A stretch of DNA of 64,000 bases from Cyprinodon diabolis (Eukaryota > Chordata > Actinopteri > Cyprinodontiformes > Cyprinodontidae). This document shows, in pieces, positions 35,791 through 48,500 of the stretch. Where the stretch lies: positions 27,974,974 to 28,038,973 of the forward strand of contig CM060065.1 in assembly GCA_030533445.1 (NCBI GenBank), given 5' to 3'. A program made the position numbers and the translations under genes. Within the stretch, counting starts at the first letter, position 1; the number at the start of each line of letters is the position of its first letter. The notes beneath the pieces are model-generated. The model did no database searches. It had not been told where the DNA came from and saw only the letters and a program-made list of their open reading frames with translations.

Positions 35791-35794
35791 TGGA

Positions 35795-35862
35795 ATGAAA
35801 AATTACTGAAACTGAGTTTCCCTTTGGATATTAATAAAGTATCATTGAATTGAATTAAATTT
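35795..35862 (+). repeat. LINE-like 3' tail
   Basis: TTTCCCTTTGGATATTAATAAAGTATC followed by a short (TTGAA)n-type run resembles the 3' end of fish LINEs, which end in an AATAAAGT phrase and a simple repeat. Confidence 0.45.
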
Positions 35863-36401
35863 AATGAGAACCTACATTTCTAATAAAGGCTGTTATGAGG
35901 GTCCCTGCAGGGGGTCCTAGGCTTTTTTCTATTTCTTTTGGAACACGATTTTAAAATCTAAATAAAATACTTCATTTTTCTATTTTTAACACATTTTTAG
36001 ATGCATATTACAGAAAAAAGAGAAATATCACTTAAATGATCATTGATTTATTTATATCTGCTTAGAATATATTTTTAACCAGTTGAAGTTTAAGATACAA
36101 TGTCAGCCTTATGTCTTTAAAAGTTGCAGGTTTAGGTAACCAAAGTACAAACCAGCTAATGACCAAAAAAACAATCAATAGCTCTTCCAAACAATGACAA
36201 TAAATATAAATAAGGGAGACAAATTTTTGCTTTTGATCCCCGCTTTCTGACCATTCCTTGTTGACACTAACAAGTAACCTGTTTTTGTTCCAACTGATTC
36301 GTTTTTAATAATAAAAATATTGTACAAATACTGGCAGAACTGCTGATCTGGTCAACTTAGGCACATTTAAACAGATTTATGTAGTGTAGTGTTTAGTCTG
36401 T
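35863..36401. other. Flank upstream of tcf25
   Basis: AT-rich sequence without recognised repeats or genes, leading to the CTCF-like site and the tcf25 first exon. Confidence 0.45.
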
Positions 36402-36415
36402 CCACTAGAGGGCAG
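36402..36415 (+). promoter_or_regulatory. CTCF-like binding site upstream of tcf25
   Basis: CCACTAGAGGGCAG matches the vertebrate CTCF core motif at essentially every position and is about 160 bp upstream of the tcf25 start codon. Binding is inference from motif only. Confidence 0.6.
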
Positions 36416-36561
36416 TGTCACTCTACACTAACTGCCCGTAAACATTCAGAAGAAGACGCCTCCAATTCTACCCTCACTCTGTTGGTCTTTTACCTGACAG
36501 CTATGAAAACATTGTAAAATAGTACAATATATATTTGCATGACCTCCACAAAGTGTGTATA

Positions 36562-39500
36562 ATGTCGACTCGGGCTTTGAGAAGGCTTAAAGGGAAACAG
36601 CGGGGTCAGGAGGGCCTGGACTTCGGGGATCTAAGTTTGGGAGACAGCCCAGAGGAGCAGGCTGAAGCTGAGGAGCATCTGGACAAGGCTAATGTTGCTA
36701 ATGTTTCCCCTCCTTCCAGCAGCAAAGGCAGCAGCCGAAAGGCAAAGAAAAATAAGGCTCAGAAAAACGTCAGTAACATCTATGAGCTGGTAAGGCGACG
36801 GTAAAACCGAACCTACTTTTTTCTTTTAAAGTCACAGCGGTATGTGTCCCTTCTCGGCGGTTGTTTACATCAGTGGCTAACAGGGCTAGGACATGCTAAC
36901 TAGATATTAGCTCACTCTTTGGGTAATTATTAACACACTTCGGAGTTTTATTGATATATAAGCCAACTTAGTGGAGAGACATGTTAAACAAGGTCAAAGC
37001 CTGTCTAACAACAAACTAATATAACAATAGATGTCAAATTAGTTTCATTCCTACATTATTAGTGTATAACTGGTAGATTTTGACTTTTAATGCTAGTTTC
37101 TACTTTCTAAAGTGGCCTCTTATTCACATTTATAGGTGTTATAAAGGTATATATGCTATATACTTTTAAAGTTAAGGTAAAACGTGATGTTTTTACCTAA
37201 TGGTTTCTAAAACATTAACAGGGCTGCCAACTTTTTTACCAAACCTTGGAGTGAGATTTTGAAATAGTTTGGATAGGCCACCATTGTCAGGGTTAGATTG
37301 AAAGGCTATGGTGACAGGTGCAGATTTCAGAGGATTTAACTGAAGCAAAGTGGGAAAAGGTGGAATTTTTGATAGAACAGTAATTGTTACTGGATAACAA
37401 TAAGTTATCTGTAGCTATGTGTAACAATTTTTTTTAATATACATTATTTTTTATAATCTGGGGATTCTTAGAGAATTGAAGTAAAGAAGTATTGGCCCTA
37501 CTAAAATGATTGCATCTTAAATATACTGTAAACTAAGAATTTCACAACTACTTTCATTTATTATTCTATGCAGGTCAAGTAAAATAAGCAATGGGGAACT
37601 AATAGGCAATTACTGGATTACTAGCACGAATACAGGAGCCAGTGCAATCAAATCCTGTGCAAAGTACTCTGTGTATGAATTTTTGGTAATATGCTGAGGA
37701 TTAATAAATCTTAACTCATTATCTTATTAGTTTTTCTTACAATTGACAAAACTGCTAACCAATTCAGACCTTCTAGGAGGCTGTAGATGGCTGCAACGAA
37801 CGGTTATTTTGCAAATAGACTAACCTGTTGATGATTTTTTCAATTAATCGATTAATAATTGGATAGCCAAAGGTTCTTTAAAAAGATTTTTTTACGAAAT
37901 TAAACCAGGTGAAGCAAAATCTTTTCCACTTGGGGAATATAGAGCGTACTGAAAGATTACTTTTCTTCTTTTTTTTTTTTTTTTTATAAAATGTATGTTT
38001 ACATATTTGTTTTTAAATTTTGGTATAATTGCTGCTCAAGATGGGTCACTCTGTCAGCTAAATACATGTTTTAGAGTCTATATTCCAGTTAAGGATGAAT
38101 GGATTACTAAATTAGTGGATTTCTATCAGCATGATATAGATGCATAAAAGGGAATGGAGTTCAGTTTTAATGTCCGTCATTTTTTTAGAGTCAAAAATTG
38201 CGGATATGGAGTGTGAGCGTGTGAAGACACTGAGATGTGTGAGTCTCACACCCAATGGGTGAGAGTTTACAGTCCTGAATTAATGTAGGTTTCTCCCTGT
38301 CAGCTGGGGTTGTTAAGGTTAAGTTGTTTAGGAAAGTGGTAGTGGTGTAAATAATCGTTTTGTATCGATGCATCGATCCAACAGCCGACAATCCGATGCA
38401 TCGACACATCTGCAAGAGTATCGATTTTTTATTTATTAATTTTTTTCCGGTCTTTTTTTATCCACTTGCTCCTGGATTTAATTCTGACTCCTGTGCTGTG
38501 GTGGCGTTAAACCTATTTTGCCCTCCTACCTCACTTCCTTTAGCTACTACCCTCTTTCCGCATGCAGACACACACACAGTGTCATAAACAGTTGGCAAGA
38601 CAGACATGGTGGAGGAAAAAGAAGATAATATATTCTTGAGTATCGAAAATAATCGAATCGTTGGGTCAGGAAATCGATACTGAATCGAAATTGCCATGAT
38701 GGGTGTGATTTACACCCCTAGTAAGTGGGGTAGTGGATAAACTGCCCCTATTGAGATTTGGAGGGAAATTTACTTACAGTCACCACAAACATGTTTAACA
38801 ACTTTAAAAAGCTTAACTGGTTGCCATATTGTTTTTAGAACAAATAATCTGTCTTTTTTTATTTACTCTTTGAGTTGCAGTCCTGTAGAGTCGGTGGGTG
38901 GACTTTTAGCCTTTTTCATAAATAATTTATTTTATATTAGATTGGTATAATGGGAAAAATTTGCAGCTGTTCAAAATGTTTTCTGTTTCAAAAACTTTTC
39001 TCCTTGCAGTCACAGCCCTTAAATTTATTAGAAACAACATTATTATCCCTTCCATGTTAAAATGCAGCAATAATTAATTATCTGAGACCATTGCTGATGT
39101 CTTTCCACATTGTCTTTAGGTTTAAACATAAAATAGATGCTCCAAAGCAGCAAACAACAGAAGTCCAGTTTTTATAGCACCTAATTAATGACTTACACCA
39201 AGTGCAGTGATAAGCATGATGGTGATATCCCATGGAGATAATAAGAATGCACATAGTTTTAACATAAAACTTCTTCATTTTTGATTCAGATTTGTTTTGT
39301 GATTTTGAATGTTTTAAGTTCTATTGAAATAGTTTTAGAAACTAGTGAAGGCCAGTTTTAGCATGTATAATTTCAAACTTCAAGAAATTAAAATTGTGCT
39401 TCCATTTACATTGAATCTATGCTGACACTTTTAATATTATGATTAAAGCTTGTTTTACCCAGAGCAATTCTTTTTGTTTCGCTGTTTTACCAGATATGTG

Positions 39501-42500
39501 ATGCAGAAAACGAAGCAGAGAAGGTTTCGCCAGATGAAGAGCCAGAGAGAAATAAAACAAGTGAAACCAAAAAGGATGATGAAAAAGACGATGAGAACAA
39601 AGACCAAAAGCATCAGGAGGAGTCCACCAAGGTGAGGTTAAAAGGAAAGGAAGGACTTCAGATTGACTTCAGTGTGTAAGCTAAAAGCACAGCTTTTCCA
39701 TATCCTCCCTGTTTTTTGTTCTCTTGCAGTCGGAGGACAGGGTTAAAAAGAAGAAGAAAAAAAAGAAAACAAAAACGCCATCAGGGGATGGTCAAGGATA
39801 TGTAAGCAATTTATCCAACTCTAAAAGTACTGTTAGAGAAACTCAATTTTCAGCCTTATTTACATCCATAGAAAGATAAAACAATTTATCATGCACAATG
39901 TTTCAAAGCCAATAATTAAGTTCTGCAGAATTATTTCAGTAGATACAGCAACAACATAACAGTTGTTATGTGTTCATAATTGAATGAAACATCTTTTATT
40001 TATTTAAGGGGGTGGCAACAGACAATATCGACTTATTGTTGGAGAACCTGGATCAGTCTAACGGTGTGAGTCTACAAACTGATGACTATGGAGGCTCTAT
40101 CCGAAGATCTGTCCTACATGTGGAACATAGGTGGGAACACTGACCTGTTGCATGCTGAGACTGCACATAGTTATGTGATTTGTTTCCAAGGCATGGGTCT
40201 TCACATAAGCACGTACACAGCATTTTAATTTCAGCGTGTAATTCATTGAATATATTAAGATAACATTTTTCCCATCGTTACGTAACAGATTATTTAACCA
40301 CATTATTGATACAGTCCCTCTATTTCTCCATTTAAAAAAAAAAAAAAGGTAATTTAGCTATCAGCCATTCTTGCGTCAGTGATACCACCGACGTAAGAAA
40401 AGTCAAGCAAGCCAGATTACTTCTTATCAGATAAAAGAAAAGTGAACCAGAGAATCAGTGAAGCATGTTTTGAAGTAGAAGAATGCAGGCTTAGAATCAT
40501 AAAGATTTTTAGATTGATCGAGATGCTTTTAAAATTCAACCAAAGGGCTTTAAAGTTATGTTTAAATTAAATTATGATGAAAATGAATAAATTGAGTTTC
40601 ACTTAGTTACATGTAATAAAATGTAATGTCGTCCTATGCAATTGATTAAGGTTTGTAAGGCTGCTCAATAAAACACAAGTTTATCATTATCAGGATATCA
40701 CTGTATATTACATTATTATTATTTTGAAGAACTTCAGCAACAAATGTTGGCCGGTTATAATTAAAAAACCTTGTTGACATGGATATTCTGCATACTCTTA
40801 ATTTTGGGTCCATGTTTACTATTACCCTAAAACAGAAAGTCTTTTAAACTTGTATTTGTTAAATGTTATAACATTCAGGGCTATTATTTCATATTGCACA
40901 TGTTCTGTAGTTTTTTATGCTTTAGATAATGTCAAACTTAAAGGTATAGAGGATAATCTTTTATTTTTGGGTGGATCATCTAAATAAGTGGTCCTCCTAA
41001 TTGTCAATCATTCTGGTGATATGTTTACACTAGGCTGTCCTACATGCTCATCCCCAGTTAGCTATCTTTTTCTGTGCATAAGTATTAATTAAACTTTTTT
41101 AATCTCACATTGGAGAAATGTACCTCTGCATTTAACCCATCCCCTTGGGGAGCAGTGGGCTGCCATTGTGCGGCGCCCGGGGAGCAATTTGGGGTTAAGG
41201 GTCTTGCACAGAGACCCAGAGTGGCAGTCTGTGGGAGTGGGCCTTGAACTCAGAACTTCAGGATTCTGAGCTCTATTCCCTTACCACTTTTAAATAGATT
41301 GTGTCAAGCTGCTGTTGTGAGGAGTTGAAGAAGGTGCATCCAGTTGTTTAGATCACAAACTCTCTAAATCTCACTGTGGCTTTTTCTACATAAAAAAGAG
41401 TCAGAGGGAGCTTTTCCAGGTTGTATTCATGTATAATCTTGTAGGTTTTACTCTGGTTATTTGTGTCTTTTTATTTTATTTTTTAACTTTTGTTTGTAGT
41501 AATTTGCAGCACCTATGAAAAGTGTAGCTTTGAACTGTCAAAGATTTTGAAAGCTGTCTTCAGTTAAATGCTTAGAGCAAATGAACAGCTGAGCATCAAA
41601 GTTTGCTTGGATCTTCTGATACACTAATCCATGCCTGTCGAGTCTTTGGATCCTTGGGAAGTATGTGAAAAAAAATTCCCCTTCCTCCATGCTGCTTTGG
41701 AACACTGCATTTATGCCCGTTCTGGCTCATATCCAATAGAGAAACTGCCTGCTTTGTAATTCTTGTTGAAGTAAACCCAACTGTAGGCTAAACATCTTCG
41801 CCACTATTCATTTTTGACCTCTATTCATGTTCTAATTTTTTTTTCACCCTCACAATTTAGCTCTCCTTACTTGTATTCTTTGAAGATCCAAAGATTTAGA
41901 AGACCCTCTACAACTTCTTTAAAACATTTTGTTTGCTTGCGATCACTTTGGAATTAGGGATGTCCTGAGATACTGATATCGGATATAAGTCAAAAAACGA
42001 ATATCTGAATATGCCGACCTTAAATCTGTGATATTAGCAAGCTTATAAAACACTTTACATCTGTTTAAATTTAATGTGACCCCAATAACACATGGGTCAG
42101 TTGTTTTTGACTATAAGTATCTGTTTGAGTAATATCATTTGATTGAGCCTTTTTTAACCTTTTCACACAACAAAATGAGTAATATGAGTAATGCTGATAT
42201 GATATTGGGTCAATATTGGTGTCAGTCAATATTCAAAGCTTCCATAGCTCCCATATCTGATTGGAATGAATGAAGTTCCACTGCTCATCGTTAAGATGGT
42301 TCTCTGTGGTGTTTCATCAGAAATCTCAACCCAGAGACAGAGCTGAAGAGATATTTTGGAGCTCGGGCTGTTCTTGGTGATCAAAGGTAAGAAAATAATA
42401 ATATTAAATTTTATTTTTTTAATGAAAGTTGTTGCTTTTTTCATGTAGGATTTACGTTTGAAGTTTCCATGTTTCTGTTTTCTTGAAGCAGACCTCGGCA

Positions 42501-45500
42501 AAGAAACAGACACTTTCACCGCAGCACTTGGATGACCAGTCCCAAGGACAGTTGGCCTCGCTTCAGCCGACCAGGTGGGCCTTGACATTTTTCACATTTT
42601 GTCTGATTACTTGAATGGAGTTTGATATGATCGACTGTAGGGCTGGGTACCGAACATCGGTTCTTTTATGGTACCGACCGAAATGCTTCGGTTCTACAGA
42701 GTATCGAAACATGCCTCGTCTTTCGGTACCAAGTTTCGGTGATTGGCTGTAACACTTAACGTGATTGCGTCATCCAGGAAAAATACACAGGTGGTCACGT
42801 CTACAGCCAGGGTTCATGTGTATCTGTTGTGAACTGGTTGCAGCGTCGTGGAAACCCTTTAAAATGCCCCCCAGGTCAAAAGTGTGGCTTCACTTTATTA
42901 AGACTGATGCCAATAGTGCGCAATGCAATACATCGTGCACGGAAACAATTTAAGAGCAGAAATTGCTCGGTGTTTGACTGCAAGAAGAGCGGACCGCAGC
43001 CAGCGCGACCATCCTCCTCTCAGCAGCCCGTAGGCAGTGCAAAGCCAGAGCGGAGTGAATCATGCTGCTTTCACACCAATATTTCTGTCGGAGCCGCTCA
43101 GACCCCCACATACCGGCGGTGCGCTGTCAGTAGGATCCCATTCAACGGGCTTGTTTGTCTCCTGAGAAATCAGACATGTTAATTTTTCTAAAGGAAAACT
43201 GCTATGTAAAAAAGTCCTCACAATGTAACAGTGAATATTAGACGCTGAATTTTATTTTTTTTTTTTATGTAAGAGGTAAAAGGTAAATGGAAAAATCAGA
43301 GCTTAAAATAAAACTCAAGATTTGTACTTTTTTATGTTGTGTAATTTTCTTTTTCTTCGAATTGATATTATAACACTGGTGTCGAAAAAAGTATCGTTCA
43401 GGAACCGTTATTGAAGTGAAGGTATTGGTATTGGTACCGGCACCGAAAACTTTTGAACAATACCCAGCCCTAATCGACTGTCATAAACATGCCTAACTTT
43501 GAATTGAAAGGCTCTACTTTCTGTTGGTCTAACATATAAAACTGACTTTTGAGGTGTAGTGTGATGGAAATGATTGGGTTGATTAGTTTTTTGTCTTCTT
43601 ACCCTGTTGTAAATATTTCTGCCTCTCCTTTATTGAAAGGCATAATTATAAGATTCAGCTCTTGATAGCAACATTAACCAGAATAACTCAAGACTTATCT
43701 CTGCTTTCCAGATATGCAGACAGGCCAATTAAAAGAGGTTAAAAGCGTATTAGGCCATGACGTCATCAAAAAGACTGGCTTATTGTCGAAGCACTGATAG
43801 TCGTTTTTGATTGATTACCTTATGGACATTCACGCCATGCCCAGATGGTCTTTTTTTCCCACAAATATTGAGGTTGTTATGAAAGCTTTAAACTCAGGCC
43901 TCATCCACACAGAGGCCTGTGTGTTAAGGGTTTTATAACTTGCTCACACACTTCCTGTTTGGTGTTTAGCAGATCATCTGAGGGTTTCCTAATATCCCGC
44001 TACCGATCCACAATATGTTACATGTTCCAATTATTCGTTTCAGAGTAATTTAGAATAGACTGTCACTGGAATAGACATTTTATTTCTCATTTTAAACTGT
44101 AACCATTCACTAATTTATATTACAGTGTTTAAATTTGTAATTAACATTTAATCACAAATTATCAAGATTTAATGGCTTTCCTAAAACAGAACCTATTAAA
44201 TATTGCATGATTTGTAATGTTTTTAGATGCTTTTTTATAATTTGATAAAAATAACATAACATTACGTTAACATTTAACATAAAATTGTAAATGTTGGGTT
44301 TATTTAAATTAGGGCTGAAAAAATTAATCAGATTAATCTTGATTAATCGACTACTGAAATAATCGTCAACTAATTTAGTAATGGATCAATCGTTAACTGA
44401 AGTGTAGGGACTCTAAAACATGCCTTTAACTGAAAGATCGACCCACTTAGAGCAGTAATTATAACAAAATTGTGAAAAAGATGTAAACATTTTGCAATAA
44501 AGATAAAAAAAATGTTCTTCTGTAAATATGCTCTATCTACAACTCCTCATGTGGGAAAGTTTTTGTTTCATCTGGTTTAATTTCATATAGTTTTCTTAAA
44601 GGAGCCTTTTGCTATGCGATTATTAATCGATTAATCGAAAAAATAATCAACGGATTAATCTATTTGCAAAATAATTGTTAGCTGCATCCCTAATTTAAAT
44701 GTACTGTTCCTAACACTAATTTATTTCTCTCTAGGAATCTCAATGACCTTGCTGGAGTCAAAGAATGGCATTCATTGCTTCACCTTCGAGCACAACAGGG
44801 ACTACCAACAAGTGCAGTTCAAGTTCCTAGATGCTGTCGAGTCCATGGATCCCAACAACATTGTGGTGAGTTTTTGTCACATAAAACTGCATTTCTAATA
44901 TCAAACCTGATCGATAGAAAAGCAGGCTGCTTTTCTATAAAACTTGTCTATGTAACTTAAGAGGGTTGGATTTGTCACTGAATGAGTCATGTGACCCAAA
45001 GATCTGAGCTCTACTGAAACAGGAGAGCTGATCAGACGAGAGGTGTGTTTTGTACCCAAAACTTAAGTAAGAGTAAAAATTTATTTGATAAAAAGGCCGC
45101 TCAAGTACTGGGTAACTCATTATAACGTCTGATTTACTATTTTAAATTACGTAATATAATGTAATGACAGACTAAAATGTCAAGTTATGTAGAAATTCTG
45201 GTATTTTAAAGACTACAATAAAAACATTAAAACAAACAAATAATGCAATTAAAAAATAAAAAATCAAGGCAGTAGAAACTCTTATGGAACCAGTCCTCAT
45301 GGTAGATGATATATACAAGGTCACTTTTATTTGTATCCTGATTATATCACAGCACGGTCCCAATCCACAAGTCCTCCTCAAAGTATTCTTCAAATGCTGC
45401 AGAGGAATGCATCCTTCATCAGGACAATCTGAACGATCCATCAGGAGTGCTCATTTCCTATGAATCAGTGCAGGTTGAAGCAGATTGGTCAGGCTTGGGC

Positions 45501-48500
45501 AGAAGTTGCAGATAGCGGTGGCAAAATTGTGAATAGAATGTTAAATAATACGTTTTCGAAGACCCAAAATGAACATTTATGAGTTTTTAAGGCGAGGATC
45601 TAGATTAGTTAAGCTAAAATATTCACTCTGCTTTTTAAGATCCCAATTAATTTATAAAAGGGGTTTGGATTTTAAGACTCCAACTTGCCTTAGCAGCTGT
45701 CATCCGACTGGGCCGTCTTCCCTCCCTATCCCTGGAAAAGCACCTGATTCCCAGCTGAGATCATTAAAGCTTCTCAACAAAGGTGCTTTGATGCTTAACA
45801 TTTACCAAAAGAATACATGCTGTGAAAAAGGGGAAAAAGTTTTCTTTCATTTATGGCTTCAAGCATACAGCTGTACGTTTCTGCCAGCTCCGCCAGGTTG
45901 AGCACTGTTTTTTTTTTTTTCTTGTTTTCTGCAGGCCCTCCTTCAGCTTAACCCTTACCACATTGATTCCCTGCTGCAGCTTTCTGACGTCTGCAGGATA
46001 CAGGAGGATCAAGAGATGGCCCGGGACCTCATTGGTGAGGGGAAACTCCAACCTGTTGAGTTTTTTTAGTATTTTTAAGGGATTCTTGTTTTGCAATTGT
46101 AACCTGCATACAATCCTCAGCTTCTTTGTGGAGGCCTTTTTCTTCCCTTATTGCCATTCCAACCTATTATCTGATGCATCCACAAAGCCTCCTGGCATTT
46201 CTATTTTAACAAATAAAGTCTTCCTGTTTTATGTTTGTCTGTTTTAAAGAGAACTGATTTTGGCACAAACATGAAAGGATGCAGCTCCTATTTAGAAACT
46301 AGTCTGCTGTCAATTATTAGTCTGGTTTCCATCATCATATAAATAGGACAAGTGGGAGATTGTATTTGGATCATAACATTTCACTGCGCTGGGGTCAGTC
46401 TCATGAGCATCCTTAAAGTAACAGAGATCATGTGAAAAATAAATGAAAAAAGCGTCTAAGTAGTGCAGAGATCAGTGTGAGTTTTGCTTTATATTTGGAA
46501 TTACATTTATTTGTCTGAGTGACTTTAGCCAAAAATTATGTCAGATAAGCTGATGACTCCTATTTTTGTTTATCCGATTAAATCGTTTTGGAGCTGTGCG
46601 TTTTTTTGCAAATTTAACCCAACAAACCAACCTTTGTTAAGGAATCAGAGCTCAGGCTTCATGTAAAGCACAATGCTATGTTTTTATTACAGACCACGTC
46701 CTTAAATGCTTTCTTTTTTTTAGTCTTCTGCGGGAGACTAGAGGCTTGATTTCACAAAGAGCATTTGTATTCCACGCCGGATAATTGAATTACATGTCAC
46801 CGGCCAAACTTTACCATAAGACAGAGGTTTTTAGTTTTAATATTTTTAGGTTGTGAAGACTTGGGGGTAAATTGATTGCTAATAAGATTATGACTGGCAG
46901 GGCATGTTTGTTTCAGTGTTCTGACCTTCTTTTGCAGAACGGGCTTTGTATAGCTTTGAGTGCTCGTTTCATCCTTTATTCAGCCTGACATCAGGTACCA
47001 GCCGACTGGATTATTTGAGACCGGAAAACAGGTTGGTTTTGCATCAGTTTGACCCCAGAATATTGTTTCGAACTTAAATGATGTTTTATGGCCTGAGCAA
47101 TCCAGTAATTTAATAATTCTTGTTTGCAGAGCATTTTATCTGGCTGTTTATAAGCACATGATGTTCCTGGAAAAGAGAGGATGCCCACGGACTGCCTTGG
47201 AATACTGCAAACTGATCCTTTGGTAAAAAGAGGGAAACGAGTCATAACAGCAGTCTTTGAAATTCCCTTATTACTTGTTTATTTTCAAAGAAAGGCTCTT
47301 CTATTATGCTAGTTCTGAATAGAATTTTTATTTAATAAAAGAAACTGAAACCCTAAGTAGCTGCTAGGATCTAAATAAGCATGAATCAAATATTTAAAGA
47401 TGATGCTTTCCTAAATTGGATCTGCTTCATGCTGTCTGAAATGTAGATGGGAATTAGTGCAAAACTTAAGCATTTTATGTACATCTGAAATAGTATGCTA
47501 ACATTACTGCAAATTGAAAGAGTTTTGAGGCCTGTCAACCTATGTGAATATTTTAGCAAACCTCTGTTTTTATTTAGAAATTATTGAAAAATCAAACACG
47601 AGGTAGGGAGTGGAAAGACTTACGTGAAAGGACTCACTTTTTAGAAACCAAATCCAGACGTTTGCGTTCAGCCCTCTAATACCTGTAGACTAGGGATGCA
47701 CGATATTAGGATTTTGGCTGATATCCGATATGCCGATATTTTAAAACTCATGTAGCCGATAACCGATACCGATGTTAAAGCTGGACAAAAATAAGTAGTC
47801 ATGGAAAATAGCAGTTTTGTTATCCATTTCTGACACTTTGAAAATTAATATACTCTAATATATTTTCATATGCTGATATCAAATAGATTTTTAAAAATGC
47901 GGTATCGATCTATTTTACTTTCAAAATCTTGTGAAATTTAATCGTTCTGTTACAAACTGTCGTGATATTTTGCAAATTCTTGTGAGATTTTGTTAGTAAA
48001 ATAGATTGATACTGCGTCAATATATCAACATATAAAAATATGGCAAAATTTCGTGAATTTTCGGGGGATTTCGTAGCATAACGATGACATATAGCAATAT
48101 TTCATTAGTAAAAGAGATTGATATGGTGTTTTTAAATGGCAATATATCAGCATATGAAGATATTGTGATATTTTAATGTATCAATATTTTTTCCCTGGTC
48201 TTTAGAAGTTTTTAAGTCTGTAAAAATAAGTTTTTGAGGTACAAGAAGAAGTACTATTTTTTATTTTTTTTTTAGACTTTAGAAACTCAGAAGCTGATCA
48301 AATATCGGGTTAAATATCGGTGGGGTGACCGATGTCCGATATTCAGTTTTAAGGCCGATACAGGCCGATACCGTTAGGGGGCCGATTATATCGTGCATCC
48401 CTACTGTAGACTCCTTTGGCACCAGCTGCTTAAAGATTCTTATTACATCAACTTAATATGTGTGTAAATTCCAAGACATAATCTTAAAGGTATTGTGGAG

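Noticed and set aside
36535..36561. Upstream in-frame ATG for tcf25
   Set aside because: It would add nine residues absent from the family. MSTRALRR at 36562 matches the conserved N-terminus.
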